Source: Leifsonia sp. C5G2 | GTDB lineage: Bacteria > Actinomycetota > Actinomycetes > Actinomycetales > Microbacteriaceae | Reading direction: 5' to 3' | DNA length: 64,000 nucleotides | Assembly (NCBI RefSeq): GCF_013359685.1 | Contig: NZ_JABFMV010000004.1 | Coordinates: forward strand, 62,001-126,000 | Shown: piece by piece, positions 1-7,833 of the stretch | How positions within the stretch are numbered: position 1 is the first letter of the stretch | Layout of the letters: each line of letters opens with the position of its first letter | Made by a program: the position numbers and the translations under genes | Notes under the pieces: generated by a model | Seen by the model: only the letters and a program-made list of their open reading frames with translations | Database searches by the model: none | Told to the model about the DNA's origin: nothing

Positions 1-1
1 C

Positions 2-244
2 AACGTCCATCCGGTCGACGGCGGCGAGCGAGCGGGCGCGGCCGGGCGCGTGCCGGAGACGACACCGTCGGGTGCTCCAGCCCGGTATGTCGTGGCGACC
101 GGGGACACGTTCGACGGCGTCGCGCAGCGGTTCGGTATCACCTCGCAGGACCTGCTCTGGCTGAACCCCAGCGGTCGTGCGTACGACGGCGCCCTCAACC
201 TGCTGCAAGACCAGTCGCTGAACCTCGACCCGCAGGCGCTCTGA
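2..244 (+). CDS. LysM-domain protein, C-terminal part
   Basis: The reading frame is open from the left edge of the window to the stop at 242-244, so only the last 80 residues are present and the true start lies outside. The visible part is a Thr/Gly-rich linker followed by a LysM-like module: YVVATGDTFDGVAQRF, then a Leu/Asn-rich second half ending NLDPQAL. LysM modules bind peptidoglycan or chitin GlcNAc chains, so a secreted or membrane-anchored cell-wall protein is likely, but its catalytic part cannot be seen. A GTG at 50 is in frame but is probably internal, because the reading frame upstream has the same composition. Confidence 0.7.
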   Translation, partial: NVHPVDGGERAGAAGRVPETTPSGAPARYVVATGDTFDGVAQRFGITSQDLLWLNPSGRAYDGALNLLQDQSLNLDPQAL

Positions 245-259
245 CCTGCTCATTCGTCT

Positions 260-329
260 GCGACTGCGGTCGTTCGGAACAACTGCGGGCTGTCGCGCAG
301 CCGCAATCGTTCCGAACGACCGCAGTCGC
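260..329. terminator. Long perfect inverted repeat after LysM gene
   Basis: Arms of 21 bases at 260-280 and 309-329 are exact reverse complements (left arm begins GCGACTGCGGTCG) around a 28-base loop that is itself partly self-complementary. It starts 16 bases after the LysM stop codon. It has no U-run, as is usual in high-GC actinobacteria, so a terminator role is inferred from position and strength. A 14-base piece of the left side (CGTCTGCGACTGCG, 255-268) recurs at 28724-28737. Confidence 0.6.
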
Positions 330-392
330 GCGGCCGCCCTACCCGTTACGGGCAGCTGGGACGAGGATGGGAATACTTCGGCCCGCCTCGCG

Positions 393-412
393 TTATATGC
401 GTTTGCATAGAA
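393..412. promoter_or_regulatory. Palindromic operator candidate upstream of the CE1758/CE1759 pair
   Basis: The sequence TTATATGCGTTTGCATAGAA contains perfect 5-base arms TATGC/GCATA with a 4-base spacer, and two more outer pairs. It is an AT-rich island in very GC-rich DNA and ends 28 bases before the start codon at 441. This position suits a repressor or activator site overlapping the promoter. No regulator gene is adjacent. Confidence 0.4.
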
Positions 413-440
413 ACGGCGAGAACAATCAGAGGAGCCAGAC

Positions 441-1628
441 ATGCAGTACGGAATCTTCTCCGTCAGCGACATCACCCGGGACCCGGTCTCCGGTGAGACG
501 CCGAGCGAGGCGGAGCGCATCGACGCGATCGTGAAGATCGCGAAGCACGCGGAGGAGGTCGGACTCGACGTCTTCGCGATCGGCGAGCACCACAACCCGC
601 CCTTCTTCTCGTCGTCCCCCACGACCCTGCTCTCGCACATCGCGGCGCTCACCGAGAAGCTCACGGTGACCACCTCGACCACGCTGATCACCACGAACGA
701 CCCGGTGCGCATCGCCGAGGAGTACGCGATGCTGCAGCACCTGTCGAAGGGCCGCATGGACCTCATGATCGGCCGCGGCAACACCGGCCCGGTCTACCCG
801 TGGTTCGGCCAGGACATCCGCCAGAGCCTGCCGCTCGCCCTCGAGAACTACAACCTGCTGCACCGGCTGTGGCACGAGGACGTCGTGGACTGGGAGGGAC
901 GCTTCCGCACCCCGCTGCAGGGCTTCACCTCCACCCCGCGCCCGCTCGACGACGTCCCCCCGTTCGTCTGGCACGGCAGCATCCGCACCCCGGAGATCGC
1001 CGAGCAGGCCGCGTTCTACGGCAACGGCTTCTTCGCCAACAACATCTTCTGGCCGAAGGAGCACTACCAGCGGCTGATCGCCTTCTACCGTGAGCGCTTC
1101 GAGCACTACGGCCACGGCACCGCTAAGCAGGCGATCGTCGGCCTGGGCGGCCAGGCGTTCATCGCGAAGAACTCGCAGGACGCGAAGGACCAGTTCCGCC
1201 CGTACTTCAACGAGGCCCCCGTCTACGGCAACGGCCCGACGATGGAGGAGTTCACGGACGCGACCCCGCTGACCGTCGGCAGCCCGCAGGAGGTCATCGA
1301 CAAGACGCTGACCTTCCGCGAGTGGGCGGGCGACTACCAGCGCCAGCTGTTCCTGATGGACCACGCCGGCCTCCCGCTGAAGACGGTGCTCGAGCAGCTC
1401 GACCTGCTCGGCGAGCACGTAATCCCCGTGCTGCGCAAGGAGACCGAGGCCCGCAAGGACCCGGAGACCCCGGACGCGCCCACCCACGAGTCGCTCGTGA
1501 AGGCCAAGTACGGCGACAGCGCGCCGCGCCAGCCGCGCCCGAACGCCAACCGCGGCGACAACGTCACCGGCGCGTCCCCCTACCAGGACACCGAGGAGCA
1601 GTTCCAGGCCAGCTACCCGTCGCTCTGA
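441..1628 (+). CDS. LLM-class FMN-dependent monooxygenase, CE1758 family
   Basis: This 395-residue luciferase-like monooxygenase is predicted to use reduced FMN and oxygen on an unknown organic substrate in the cytosol. The single TIM-barrel domain fills the protein, with the family motifs AIGEHH (residues 46-51) near the flavin site and GRGNTGP (111-117), and a charged low-complexity tail after about residue 340. The ATG start is preceded by AGAGGAG. The next gene, 53 bases downstream, is a CE1759-type FMN reductase. These two families are defined by occurring together, so the reductase should supply reduced flavin to this enzyme. The substrate is unknown. A palindrome at 393-412 may control the pair. 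Confidence 0.88.
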   Translation: MQYGIFSVSDITRDPVSGETPSEAERIDAIVKIAKHAEEVGLDVFAIGEHHNPPFFSSSPTTLLSHIAALTEKLTVTTSTTLITTNDPVRIAEEYAMLQHLSKGRMDLMIGRGNTGPVYPWFGQDIRQSLPLALENYNLLHRLWHEDVVDWEGRFRTPLQGFTSTPRPLDDVPPFVWHGSIRTPEIAEQAAFYGNGFFANNIFWPKEHYQRLIAFYRERFEHYGHGTAKQAIVGLGGQAFIAKNSQDAKDQFRPYFNEAPVYGNGPTMEEFTDATPLTVGSPQEVIDKTLTFREWAGDYQRQLFLMDHAGLPLKTVLEQLDLLGEHVIPVLRKETEARKDPETPDAPTHESLVKAKYGDSAPRQPRPNANRGDNVTGASPYQDTEEQFQASYPSL

Positions 1629-1681
1629 CGCCGGAAGCCTGGGATTCGACAGCAGTCCGAGACTCGAGAGAAGGACAGACC

Positions 1682-2374
1682 ATGACCACATCCGACCCGC
1701 GGCCGTTCCGCGTCGTCGTCGTCAACGCGGGCGTCAGCGACCCGTCGTCGACGAAGATGCTCGCCGACCGCCTCGCCCTGCGCGTGGAGGCCGCGGCTCA
1801 GCGCGACGGACACACGGTACAGACGCTCAACCTGGACCTGCGGGAGCTGCTGCCGGAGCTCGGCGCGGCCCTCGCGTCCGGGCACCTCGGCCCGAAGTTC
1901 ACCAAGGCGATCGAGGCGCTGAAGGAGGCCGACGGCATCATCGCGACGGCCCCGGTCTACAAGGCCGGCCCGAGCGGGCTGTTCACCTCGTTCTTCCAGG
2001 TGCTCGACAACGACCTCCTGATCGCGAAGCCGGTCGTGCTCGGCGCCACCGCCGGCACGGCCCGCCACGCCCTGGTGGTCGACGGCGAGATGCGGTCGCT
2101 GTTCGCCTTCCTCCGCACCATGACCGCGCCGACCTCGGTCTTCGCGTCCACCGAGGACTGGCAGGACAAGTCCCTCGGCAAGCGCATCGACCGGGCCGCG
2201 CGCGAGCTGGTCGTGCTGATGGAGTCGGAGGTGGAGGCCAAGATCACCGACACCTCGTGGGACAGCTACCAGCACGAGTTCGGCTCCGCCGGCGGCAATG
2301 AGCTGGGCATCGACCTCGGCTCCGACCTGATGCGACTTGCCGCGGGCGGGGCTCTCCCCACCCAGCGGCGGTAG
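1682..2374 (+). CDS. LLM-partnered NAD(P)H:FMN reductase, CE1759 family
   Basis: This 230-residue flavodoxin-fold NADPH-dependent FMN reductase is the expected partner of the preceding monooxygenase. Its N-terminal VVVVNAG strand leads into the phosphate-binding loop (residues 11-27), and TAPVYKAGPSGL (89-100) is the typical flavin-contacting loop. ATG at 1682 is chosen because it follows GAGAGAAGGAC and gives the normal family length; the frame is open far upstream but that region is the other gene. A strong hairpin at 2397-2425 ends the two-gene operon. Confidence 0.86.
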   Translation: MTTSDPRPFRVVVVNAGVSDPSSTKMLADRLALRVEAAAQRDGHTVQTLNLDLRELLPELGAALASGHLGPKFTKAIEALKEADGIIATAPVYKAGPSGLFTSFFQVLDNDLLIAKPVVLGATAGTARHALVVDGEMRSLFAFLRTMTAPTSVFASTEDWQDKSLGKRIDRAARELVVLMESEVEAKITDTSWDSYQHEFGSAGGNELGIDLGSDLMRLAAGGALPTQRR

Positions 2375-2396
2375 CGCGGGCCGCCTTCCGCCCGCG

Positions 2397-2425
2397 AACA
2401 GGCCCCGGCACCGCCGGGGCCTGTT
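2397..2425 (+). terminator. Rho-independent-type hairpin after FMN reductase
   Basis: A 13-base perfect stem (AACAGGCCCCGGC at 2397-2409, complement at 2413-2425) with a 3-base loop lies 22 bases after the stop codon. It is not followed by a U-tract. Confidence 0.8.
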
Positions 2426-2441
2426 GCCGTCTGCGGGCTCG

Positions 2442-2463
2442 CCCTGCACGGTAGGGTGCAGGG
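2442..2463. promoter_or_regulatory. Promoter -10 inside a short palindrome
   Basis: CCCTGCAC (2442-2449) and GTGCAGGG (2456-2463) are reverse complements flanking GGTAGG, so the -10-like hexamer TAGGGT (2452-2457) sits within the palindrome. A GGGAGG ribosome-binding site and the GTG start of the glycosyltransferase follow, giving an inferred leader of about 20 bases. Confidence 0.45.
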
Positions 2464-2483
2464 TAGAACAGGGAGGTCTTCGG

Positions 2484-3977
2484 GTGGACGTTCTCACCGT
2501 GCTGCACTGGATCGGCGTGGTCGTGTGCCTGATCCTCGCGCTCTCCGGCCTCATCCCGGTGATCGCGGCGGCCGCGACCTTCGTCGTCATCCCGTTCCAC
2601 GCCTGGATCAACCACTACAAGAAGGCCGCGCCGTACCTCCCCCGCGTCGCCATCATCGTGCCGGCCTGGAACGAGGGCGCCGTGATCGGCGCATCCATCG
2701 ACCGGTTGATGAAGCTGGACTACCCGCGCGAGGCGCTGCGCATCTACGTCGTCGACGACGCCAGCACCGACGACACCCCGGTCGTCGTGCGCGACCGTGC
2801 CGAGCGGTACCCCGGCAACGTGTTCCTGCTCCGCCGCGAGCAGGGCGGCCAGGGCAAGGCGCACACCCTCAACCACGGCATCGCCCGCGTGCTGGAGGAC
2901 GACTGGATGGAGGCGCTCCTGATCATGGACGCCGACGTCATCTACCTGCCGGACTCCCTCCGCCGCATGACCCGGCACCTGGCCGACCCGGAGGTCGGCG
3001 CCGTGTCCGCCTACATCCGAGAGGGCAGCACCGAGCGCAACTACCTCACCAAGTTCGTCGGGGTGGAGTACGTGCTCTCGCAGCCCGCCGCGCGCCGCGC
3101 GCAGAACGTGCTGGGGGCGCAGGCGTGCCTCGCCGGCGGCGCCCAGCTGCACACCCGCGAGAACCTGATCGCGATCGGCGGCCGCATCGACACGTCGTCG
3201 CTCGCGGAGGACACGATCACCACGTTCGAGACCCAGCTGCTCGGCAAGAAGGTGGTCTTCGAGCCGCACGCGCACGTGCTGGCGGAGGAGCCGAACCGCG
3301 TCGACGCACTGTGGAAGCAGCGGCTGCGCTGGGCGCGCGGCAACGTCACCGTTACCGCCCGCTACGCGAAGGTCTGGTTCCGGCCGTCGCGGAAGCACCA
3401 CCTGGGCGGCGTCAGCTTCGGGATCGTGTGGTTCAGCCTGTGGCTGCTCCCGCTCATCATGATCCTGTCGTCGGTGGGGCTCGCCGGGCTGCTGTTCCTG
3501 CAGGACGAGCTCGCCACCAACGTCTTCCGCGTGTTGTGGATCTCGGCGGCGCTGGCGTACCTGTTCGTGCTGATACTGGGCTCGCAGACCGACGGAGCGA
3601 CGACCAAGCACACCCTCGGGCATGTGCTGCTGTTCCCCGGGATCGTCAACATGCTGGTCATGGTGACGGCGCTGTTCCCGCCGGTGATGCTGGTCTGGCT
3701 GCCCGGCCTGTTCGGGGTCGCACTCGACGGTCCCGCCCTGTTCGCGATCACGCTCGCGATCTACATCTGGATCCCGTTCTCGATGGTCGTCGCGTGGCTC
3801 GCCCGCAAGGCCGAGCGGACGCGCGCCGGTCGCTGGCTCGCGCCGGCGCTCATCTACCTCGCCGGGTACGGCTCGCTGCTGTGCGCGATCACGTTCGACT
3901 CCTACCTCAAGGAGCTGGCCGGCACCGAGGCCAAATGGGACAAGACCGAGAAGGTCGGGCGCGTCGCCACGAGCTGA
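2484..3977 (+). CDS. Membrane glycosyltransferase, family 2
   Basis: This 497-residue processive-type GT2 enzyme at the inner membrane has one or two N-terminal membrane segments (about residues 4-40) and a cytosolic catalytic domain (about 50-290). The catalytic domain carries DDAS (91-94), DAD (149-151), AED (241-243) and QRLRW (279-283), the D,D,D,QxxRW set of cellulose/hyaluronan/IcaA-type polysaccharide synthases. Four or five membrane segments follow. The GTG start at 2484 is chosen because GGGAGG lies 7 bases before it and the upstream in-frame part overlaps a terminator. It stands alone, without precursor-supplying genes, so the polymer cannot be inferred. Confidence 0.82.
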   Translation: MDVLTVLHWIGVVVCLILALSGLIPVIAAAATFVVIPFHAWINHYKKAAPYLPRVAIIVPAWNEGAVIGASIDRLMKLDYPREALRIYVVDDASTDDTPVVVRDRAERYPGNVFLLRREQGGQGKAHTLNHGIARVLEDDWMEALLIMDADVIYLPDSLRRMTRHLADPEVGAVSAYIREGSTERNYLTKFVGVEYVLSQPAARRAQNVLGAQACLAGGAQLHTRENLIAIGGRIDTSSLAEDTITTFETQLLGKKVVFEPHAHVLAEEPNRVDALWKQRLRWARGNVTVTARYAKVWFRPSRKHHLGGVSFGIVWFSLWLLPLIMILSSVGLAGLLFLQDELATNVFRVLWISAALAYLFVLILGSQTDGATTKHTLGHVLLFPGIVNMLVMVTALFPPVMLVWLPGLFGVALDGPALFAITLAIYIWIPFSMVVAWLARKAERTRAGRWLAPALIYLAGYGSLLCAITFDSYLKELAGTEAKWDKTEKVGRVATS

Positions 3978-4093
3978 GCGGTCGTACCTGAGCCGGTCGT
4001 ACCTGGGGACCACCTCCCGAGGATGAGGACCCGGCGCGAGGATGGGCCTCCCGCCCGATGCCGCCGGAGGCGCCCGGCCGCGAGGCTGGGGGC

Positions 4094-4801
4094 ATGACCT
4101 CAGCATCCGCCGCAGCGCCCGCCCTCTCCGCGGGCGCGCTCACCAAGTCCTACGGCAGTTCGGTCGCCCTCGCGGGCGTCGACTTCCGCATCGCCCCCGG
4201 GGAGTCGGTGGCGATCATGGGCGCCTCCGGCTCCGGCAAGACCACCTTGCTGCACTGCCTTGCCGGCATCGTCGCCCCCGACAGCGGCTCCGTCGTGCTC
4301 GCGACCCCGCACGGCCCGGTCGAGGTCACCGGCCTCGACGAGCGCGGACGCTCCCGGCTGCGGCGCGAGGCCTTCGGCTTCGTGTTCCAGCAGGGCCTGC
4401 TGCTCCCCGAGCTGACCGCGCTCGAGAATGTCGCGCTCCCGCTCATGCTGAACGGCGTCGACCGCAGGGCCGCCGAGCAGACCGCGAGCATGTGGCTCGC
4501 CGCGCTCGGGCTCGCCGGCTTCGAGGCGCGGCGCATCGGGCAGCTCTCCGGAGGCCAGGCGCAGCGGGTGGCGATCGCCCGGGCGCAGACCACGGGCGCC
4601 GCGGTGGTGTTCGCCGACGAGCCGACCGGCGCGCTCGACTCGCAGACCTCGGCGGAGGTGATGGATGCGCTCATCCGCTCCACCACCGACCGCGGCCGCT
4701 CGCTCGTGGTGGTCACCCACGACGAGACCGTGGCCTCCCGCTGCTCCCGCGTGCTGCGGCTCGCGGACGGCCGGATCGTCGACGAGGTGGTGTCGCGATG
4801 A
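4094..4801 (+). CDS. ABC transporter ATP-binding protein, MacB/LolD type
   Basis: This 235-residue nucleotide-binding subunit has Walker A GASGSGKT (43-50), Q-loop FVFQQG, signature LSGGQ (151-155), Walker B VVFADEP (171-177) and an H-loop VVTHDE. The DEPTGALDSQTS run is typical of the MacB/LolD/FtsE-like exporters that work with FtsX-fold permeases. Its TGA overlaps the ATG of the permease gene (ATGA at 4798-4801), so the two are translationally coupled. The substrate is unknown; antimicrobial peptide or lipoprotein handling is the common role of the family. Confidence 0.85.
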   Translation: MTSASAAAPALSAGALTKSYGSSVALAGVDFRIAPGESVAIMGASGSGKTTLLHCLAGIVAPDSGSVVLATPHGPVEVTGLDERGRSRLRREAFGFVFQQGLLLPELTALENVALPLMLNGVDRRAAEQTASMWLAALGLAGFEARRIGQLSGGQAQRVAIARAQTTGAAVVFADEPTGALDSQTSAEVMDALIRSTTDRGRSLVVVTHDETVASRCSRVLRLADGRIVDEVVSR

Positions 4802-6129
4802 CCACGCTCCGCCTGGCCTGGCTGTTCGCACGGCGCAGCGCCTCCGCCCGCTCCACAGTCGTGCTGCCGGTCGTCGCGTTCGCGGTCGTGACCGCCCTGC
4901 TGCTCATCGTCGCCGGCGGCGCGCAGTCGTTCTTCACCTGGACCGACGACATGGCGGGGCTGTACCAGGTGCTCGCCGTCGTCGCCCTCTCGCTGCTGAT
5001 CGTGCCGCTCGTGGCCCTCGGCGGCTCGGCCGCGCGCCTCTCCGCCCGCCGCCGCGACGACCGGCTGGCCGGTCTGCGCCTGCTCGGCGCGACGCCCGGG
5101 ATGGTGACGGCCCTCACCGTGATCGAGTCGACCGTGCTCGCGGTCGCGGGTGCGCTGGCCGGAGCGGTCGTCGCACTGGCCGCCTCCCCGCTGGTGGCAC
5201 TGATCCCGTTCCGCGGCGAACCGCTCGGGTTCTCCGTGCTGCTCGGACCCGCCTGGGTCGCGCTCGCGGTGATCGGCGTCGGCATGCTCGCCGCCGTGAG
5301 CGCGGTCGTCGGTCTCCGCGGCGTCATCCTGTCGCCGCTCGGCGTGCGCACCCGGCAGCAGGCGCCGCGCGTGCGCTGGGTGCGCGTCGTCGTCGCGATC
5401 GCGGTCGTCGCGCTCGTCGCCGGCGCCATGTCCGTGGTCTCCGCTGCGCCCGGCGTCGGCATCCTGGTGACCGTGCTCGCCGTCGGCTTCGGCGGGACGG
5501 TCGCGGTGCTCAACCTGATCGGGCCGTGGGTGCTGCGGGTGGTCGCCTCGGGGCAGGCCCGCCGCGCCAGGACCGCGCGGCGCCTGCTCGCGGCGCGCAG
5601 CATCCTGGAGTCGCCCAAGGCCGCCTGGCGGCAGGTCTCCGGCGTGGCGATGACGAGCTTCGTCGCCGTCGTGGCGGGGGTCGGCGTCGCGGTGATGGAT
5701 GCGGCCGCCGGCAGCGCGGACGCGCAGTCCCGGATGCTCGTCGCCGACATCCGCACCGGCGTGCTGATCACGATCGTCGCCTCCTTCCTGATGGTGGCGT
5801 GCTCGGCCGGCGTGAACCAGGCGGCCGCCGTCCTCGACCGCCGCGACCTCTACGTGAGCCTCGACCGCATCGGGATGCCGGTCGCCGAGATGAACGCGGC
5901 CCGCGGTCGCGCGGTCCTCTCGCCGCTGCGCATCACCTCGATCGGCTCGGCCGTGACGGCGGCGGTCGTGCTGTTCCCGCTCACCGGCCTCAGCCTCCTG
6001 ATCTCACCGCTGACCCTGGCGACGGTCGCGGGATGCCTCGCGACCGGCATCCTGCTGGTCTGGGCGGCCCTGCGCGCGACGCGGCCGGTGCTGACCCGGG
6101 TGCTCGCGGAGCCGGCGCCCAGCCTGTGA
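4798..6129 (+). CDS. FtsX-like ABC transporter permease
   Basis: This 443-residue integral membrane partner of the preceding ATPase has two FtsX-like halves, with hydrophobic blocks near the N-terminus, around residues 55-80, 100-170, 200-260 and in a second set over the last 150 residues. The motif RRDDRLAGLRLLGATPGMV in the first cytosolic stretch is the coupling-helix region seen in permeases paired with MacB-type ATPases. It has no large extracytoplasmic domain like that of MacB itself. A hairpin starting 6 bases after the stop (6135-6171) may end transcription and at the same time carries the next promoter. Confidence 0.8.
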   Translation: MTTLRLAWLFARRSASARSTVVLPVVAFAVVTALLLIVAGGAQSFFTWTDDMAGLYQVLAVVALSLLIVPLVALGGSAARLSARRRDDRLAGLRLLGATPGMVTALTVIESTVLAVAGALAGAVVALAASPLVALIPFRGEPLGFSVLLGPAWVALAVIGVGMLAAVSAVVGLRGVILSPLGVRTRQQAPRVRWVRVVVAIAVVALVAGAMSVVSAAPGVGILVTVLAVGFGGTVAVLNLIGPWVLRVVASGQARRARTARRLLAARSILESPKAAWRQVSGVAMTSFVAVVAGVGVAVMDAAAGSADAQSRMLVADIRTGVLITIVASFLMVACSAGVNQAAAVLDRRDLYVSLDRIGMPVAEMNAARGRAVLSPLRITSIGSAVTAAVVLFPLTGLSLLISPLTLATVAGCLATGILLVWAALRATRPVLTRVLAEPAPSL

Positions 6130-6134
6130 CGGTG

Positions 6135-6171
6135 CGGGCATGCTCCGCCCGGTAGGGTCGGAGCATGCCCG
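6135..6171. promoter_or_regulatory. 13-base inverted repeat enclosing the -10 hexamer and start codon of chorismate mutase
   Basis: CGGGCATGCTCCG (6135-6147) and its exact complement (6159-6171) flank an 11-base loop ending in TAGGGT (6153-6158). The ATG at 6165 lies in the right arm, 6 bases after TAGGGT, as in a leaderless promoter. In read-through RNA from the permease gene this forms a strong hairpin hiding the start codon and may terminate. As DNA it could be an operator. Confidence 0.6.
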
Positions 6172-6479
6172 ACATCAGCGACACGGAGGCCGCACTCCAG
6201 CAGCTCCAGAGCATCCGCCAGAGCATCGACAACATCGACGCGGCGGTCATCCACATGCTCGCCGAGCGGTTCAAGTTCACGCAGCAGGTGGGGGCGCTGA
6301 AGGCGGAGCACGGGCTCCCGCCGGCCGACCCGGAGCGCGAGCGCGAGCAGATCCAGCGGCTGCGGGGCCTTGCCGAGGAGAGCCACCTCGACCCGGCGTT
6401 CGCGGAGAAGTTCCTCACCTTCATCATCGCCGAGGTCATCCACCACCACGAGCGCATCGCCGGCGAGAACGGCCGCTGA
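6165..6479 (+). CDS. Chorismate mutase, AroQ type
   Basis: This 104-residue all-helical chorismate mutase converts chorismate to prephenate in phenylalanine/tyrosine synthesis, in the cytosol. The E. coli AroQ active-site residues are present at a constant offset of +7: Arg18, Arg35, Lys46, Asp55, Arg58 and Glu59. The position corresponding to the final Gln88 does not appear to be Gln (His95 falls there). There is no prephenate dehydratase or dehydrogenase domain, so it is monofunctional. No Shine-Dalgarno is needed if it is read from a leaderless transcript. The SDR gene starts 2 bases after its stop. Confidence 0.85.
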   Translation: MPDISDTEAALQQLQSIRQSIDNIDAAVIHMLAERFKFTQQVGALKAEHGLPPADPEREREQIQRLRGLAEESHLDPAFAEKFLTFIIAEVIHHHERIAGENGR

Positions 6480-6481
6480 AG

Positions 6482-7405
6482 GTGTCATGGAACCCGGCCG
6501 AGCTGCCGGACGCCCACGACCGTACCGTGGCGATCACGGGCGCGAACGCGGGCGTCGGCTACTTCACCGCCGAGCAGCTGGCCCGCGCGGGCGCGCGGGT
6601 GGTGCTCGCCTGCCGTGACCCGGAGCGGGCCGAGGCGGCCGTCGCGGCGATCCGACGGCGGGTGCCCGGTTCGCGCGTGCAGGCGGTGCCGCTGGATGTG
6701 GCCGACCGGCGCTCGGTCGACGCGGCGGCGGAGTCGCTGCTCGCCCTCGACCGGCTCGATGCGCTCGTGCTCAACGCCGGGATCGTCCACCCGCCGCGGA
6801 CGCGCCAGACCGACGCGTACGGCAACGAGCTCGTGCTCGCGACCAATGTGCTCGGGCACTTCCGGCTGACCGCCCGCGTGCTCCCGGCTCTCGAGCGCGC
6901 CGGCGACGCGCGGGTCGTCGTCCTGGGCTCGCTGGCCTCCCGGTTGGGACGGCTGCGCCTCGACGACCTCCAGCTGGAGCGCTCGTACACGGGCTGGCGC
7001 GCGTACTCCGGGTCGAAGATCGCGGCGCAGGCGTTCGGTTTCGAGCTTGACCGGCGGCTGCGGGCCTCCGGCTCCTCGGTCCGCAGCATCGTCGTGCACC
7101 CCGGGTACTCGACCTCGGGGCGCACACCCGGCATCCGCGGCGTCAACCAGCCGGGCCGGCTGAAGCGCTTCGCCGACAACCTGCAGGCGGCGTGGACGCA
7201 GGGCAAAGACGCGGGAGCCCACGTCCCGGTGCGCGCCGTGCTCGATCCCGACCTCTCCGGCGGCGACTACCTCGGCCCCGCGCTGCTGACCAAGGGCGCG
7301 CCCGTGCACGCCCCGGCGACCCGCGCCTCCCGCTCCCCGCGCCTCGGCGCCCGCCTCTGGCCGCTCCTCGAGTCCGCCGCCGACGAGCCCTTCCCCCTCC
7401 CCTGA
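6482..7405 (+). CDS. Short-chain dehydrogenase/reductase, WW-oxidoreductase/retinol-dehydrogenase-like
   Basis: This 307-residue SDR has the NAD(P) motif TGANAGVG (19-26), the LVLNAGI motif and the catalytic YSGSK (Tyr-x-x-x-Lys) in the second half. The overall pattern resembles the retinol-dehydrogenase/protochlorophyllide-reductase-like group, with an extended C-terminus (RLGARLWPLLES). The GTG start at 6482 lies 2 bases after the chorismate mutase stop, so translation is probably coupled. The substrate is unknown; there is no clear link to aromatic amino acid synthesis beyond the shared transcript. Confidence 0.78.
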   Translation: MSWNPAELPDAHDRTVAITGANAGVGYFTAEQLARAGARVVLACRDPERAEAAVAAIRRRVPGSRVQAVPLDVADRRSVDAAAESLLALDRLDALVLNAGIVHPPRTRQTDAYGNELVLATNVLGHFRLTARVLPALERAGDARVVVLGSLASRLGRLRLDDLQLERSYTGWRAYSGSKIAAQAFGFELDRRLRASGSSVRSIVVHPGYSTSGRTPGIRGVNQPGRLKRFADNLQAAWTQGKDAGAHVPVRAVLDPDLSGGDYLGPALLTKGAPVHAPATRASRSPRLGARLWPLLESAADEPFPLP

Positions 7406-7416
7406 AACCTCCACCA

Positions 7417-7475
7417 TCGAGTCCGCAAAGACTGCACACTTTTCGACGCAAAACGTGCAGTCTTTGCGGACTCGA
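7417..7475. terminator. 21-base perfect inverted repeat between convergent genes
   Basis: Arms at 7417-7437 and 7455-7475 are exact complements (left arm begins TCGAGTCCGCAAAGAC) with a 17-base loop rich in T and A. It lies between the convergent stops of the SDR (7405) and the minus-strand gene (7490), so it is probably a bidirectional terminator. It contains more A/T than the local coding DNA. Confidence 0.75.
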
Positions 7476-7489
7476 CGGAGGGCGGAGGG

Positions 7490-7783
7490 TCAGGCGTCGA
7501 CGACGATGGTGAGGAGGCGGTGCTCGGGCGGGACCTGCGCGCGGAGAGCGGTGCTGGCGGCGGCGTAGTCGGCGCCCTCGGCCTCGACCTCACGGACGGC
7601 CGACTCCCGGATGACACCAGACGCGATCACGCGGCCACCGCGGGGCATCGAGTTGTGCACCTGCAGCAGATCGAACCCTTCGGGCACCTGCTCCTCGATC
7701 AGCGCCCGCGCCGCCTGCGCGTCGTCGGCCTCCGCCGTCAGCTCCCGCGTACCGCTGCTCTGGATGAGACCACGCACCTTCAT
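7490..7783 (-). CDS. Conserved hypothetical small protein
   Basis: This 97-residue cytosolic protein has no signal peptide or membrane segment. Two similar halves can be seen, each with a basic strand ending in a short Arg/Gly turn and an acidic helix (DDAQAARALIEEQVPEGFDLLQV and GADYAAASTALRAQVPPEHRLL), suggesting an internal duplication of a small alpha-beta unit. Start ATG 7783 (MKVRG) is preferred because GAGGG lies directly upstream and the fold starts there. An in-frame ATG at 7804 would add seven residues. I do not recognise a named family. Confidence 0.65.
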   Translation of the reverse strand: MKVRGLIQSSGTRELTAEADDAQAARALIEEQVPEGFDLLQVHNSMPRGGRVIASGVIRESAVREVEAEGADYAAASTALRAQVPPEHRLLTIVVDA

Positions 7784-7821
7784 GCCCTCAACGCTAGCTG
7801 ACATCCGACCGGCCCCGCCGA

Positions 7822-7827
7822 TACGGT
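7822..7827 (+). promoter_or_regulatory. Leaderless-type -10 (TACGGT)
   Basis: The hexamer lies 6 bases before ATG 7834, which has no convincing ribosome-binding site. Confidence 0.45.
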
Positions 7828-7833
7828 GAAGGG

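Noticed and set aside
2484-3977. First GT2 gene as part of the hasABC-like system
   Set aside because: It lies 41 kb away on the other strand with no precursor genes, and nothing in the sequence connects them.
2244-4106. Minus-strand frame of 620 codons opposite the GT2 gene
   Set aside because: Antisense to a gene with complete GT2 motifs; composition is that of a GC-rich shadow frame.
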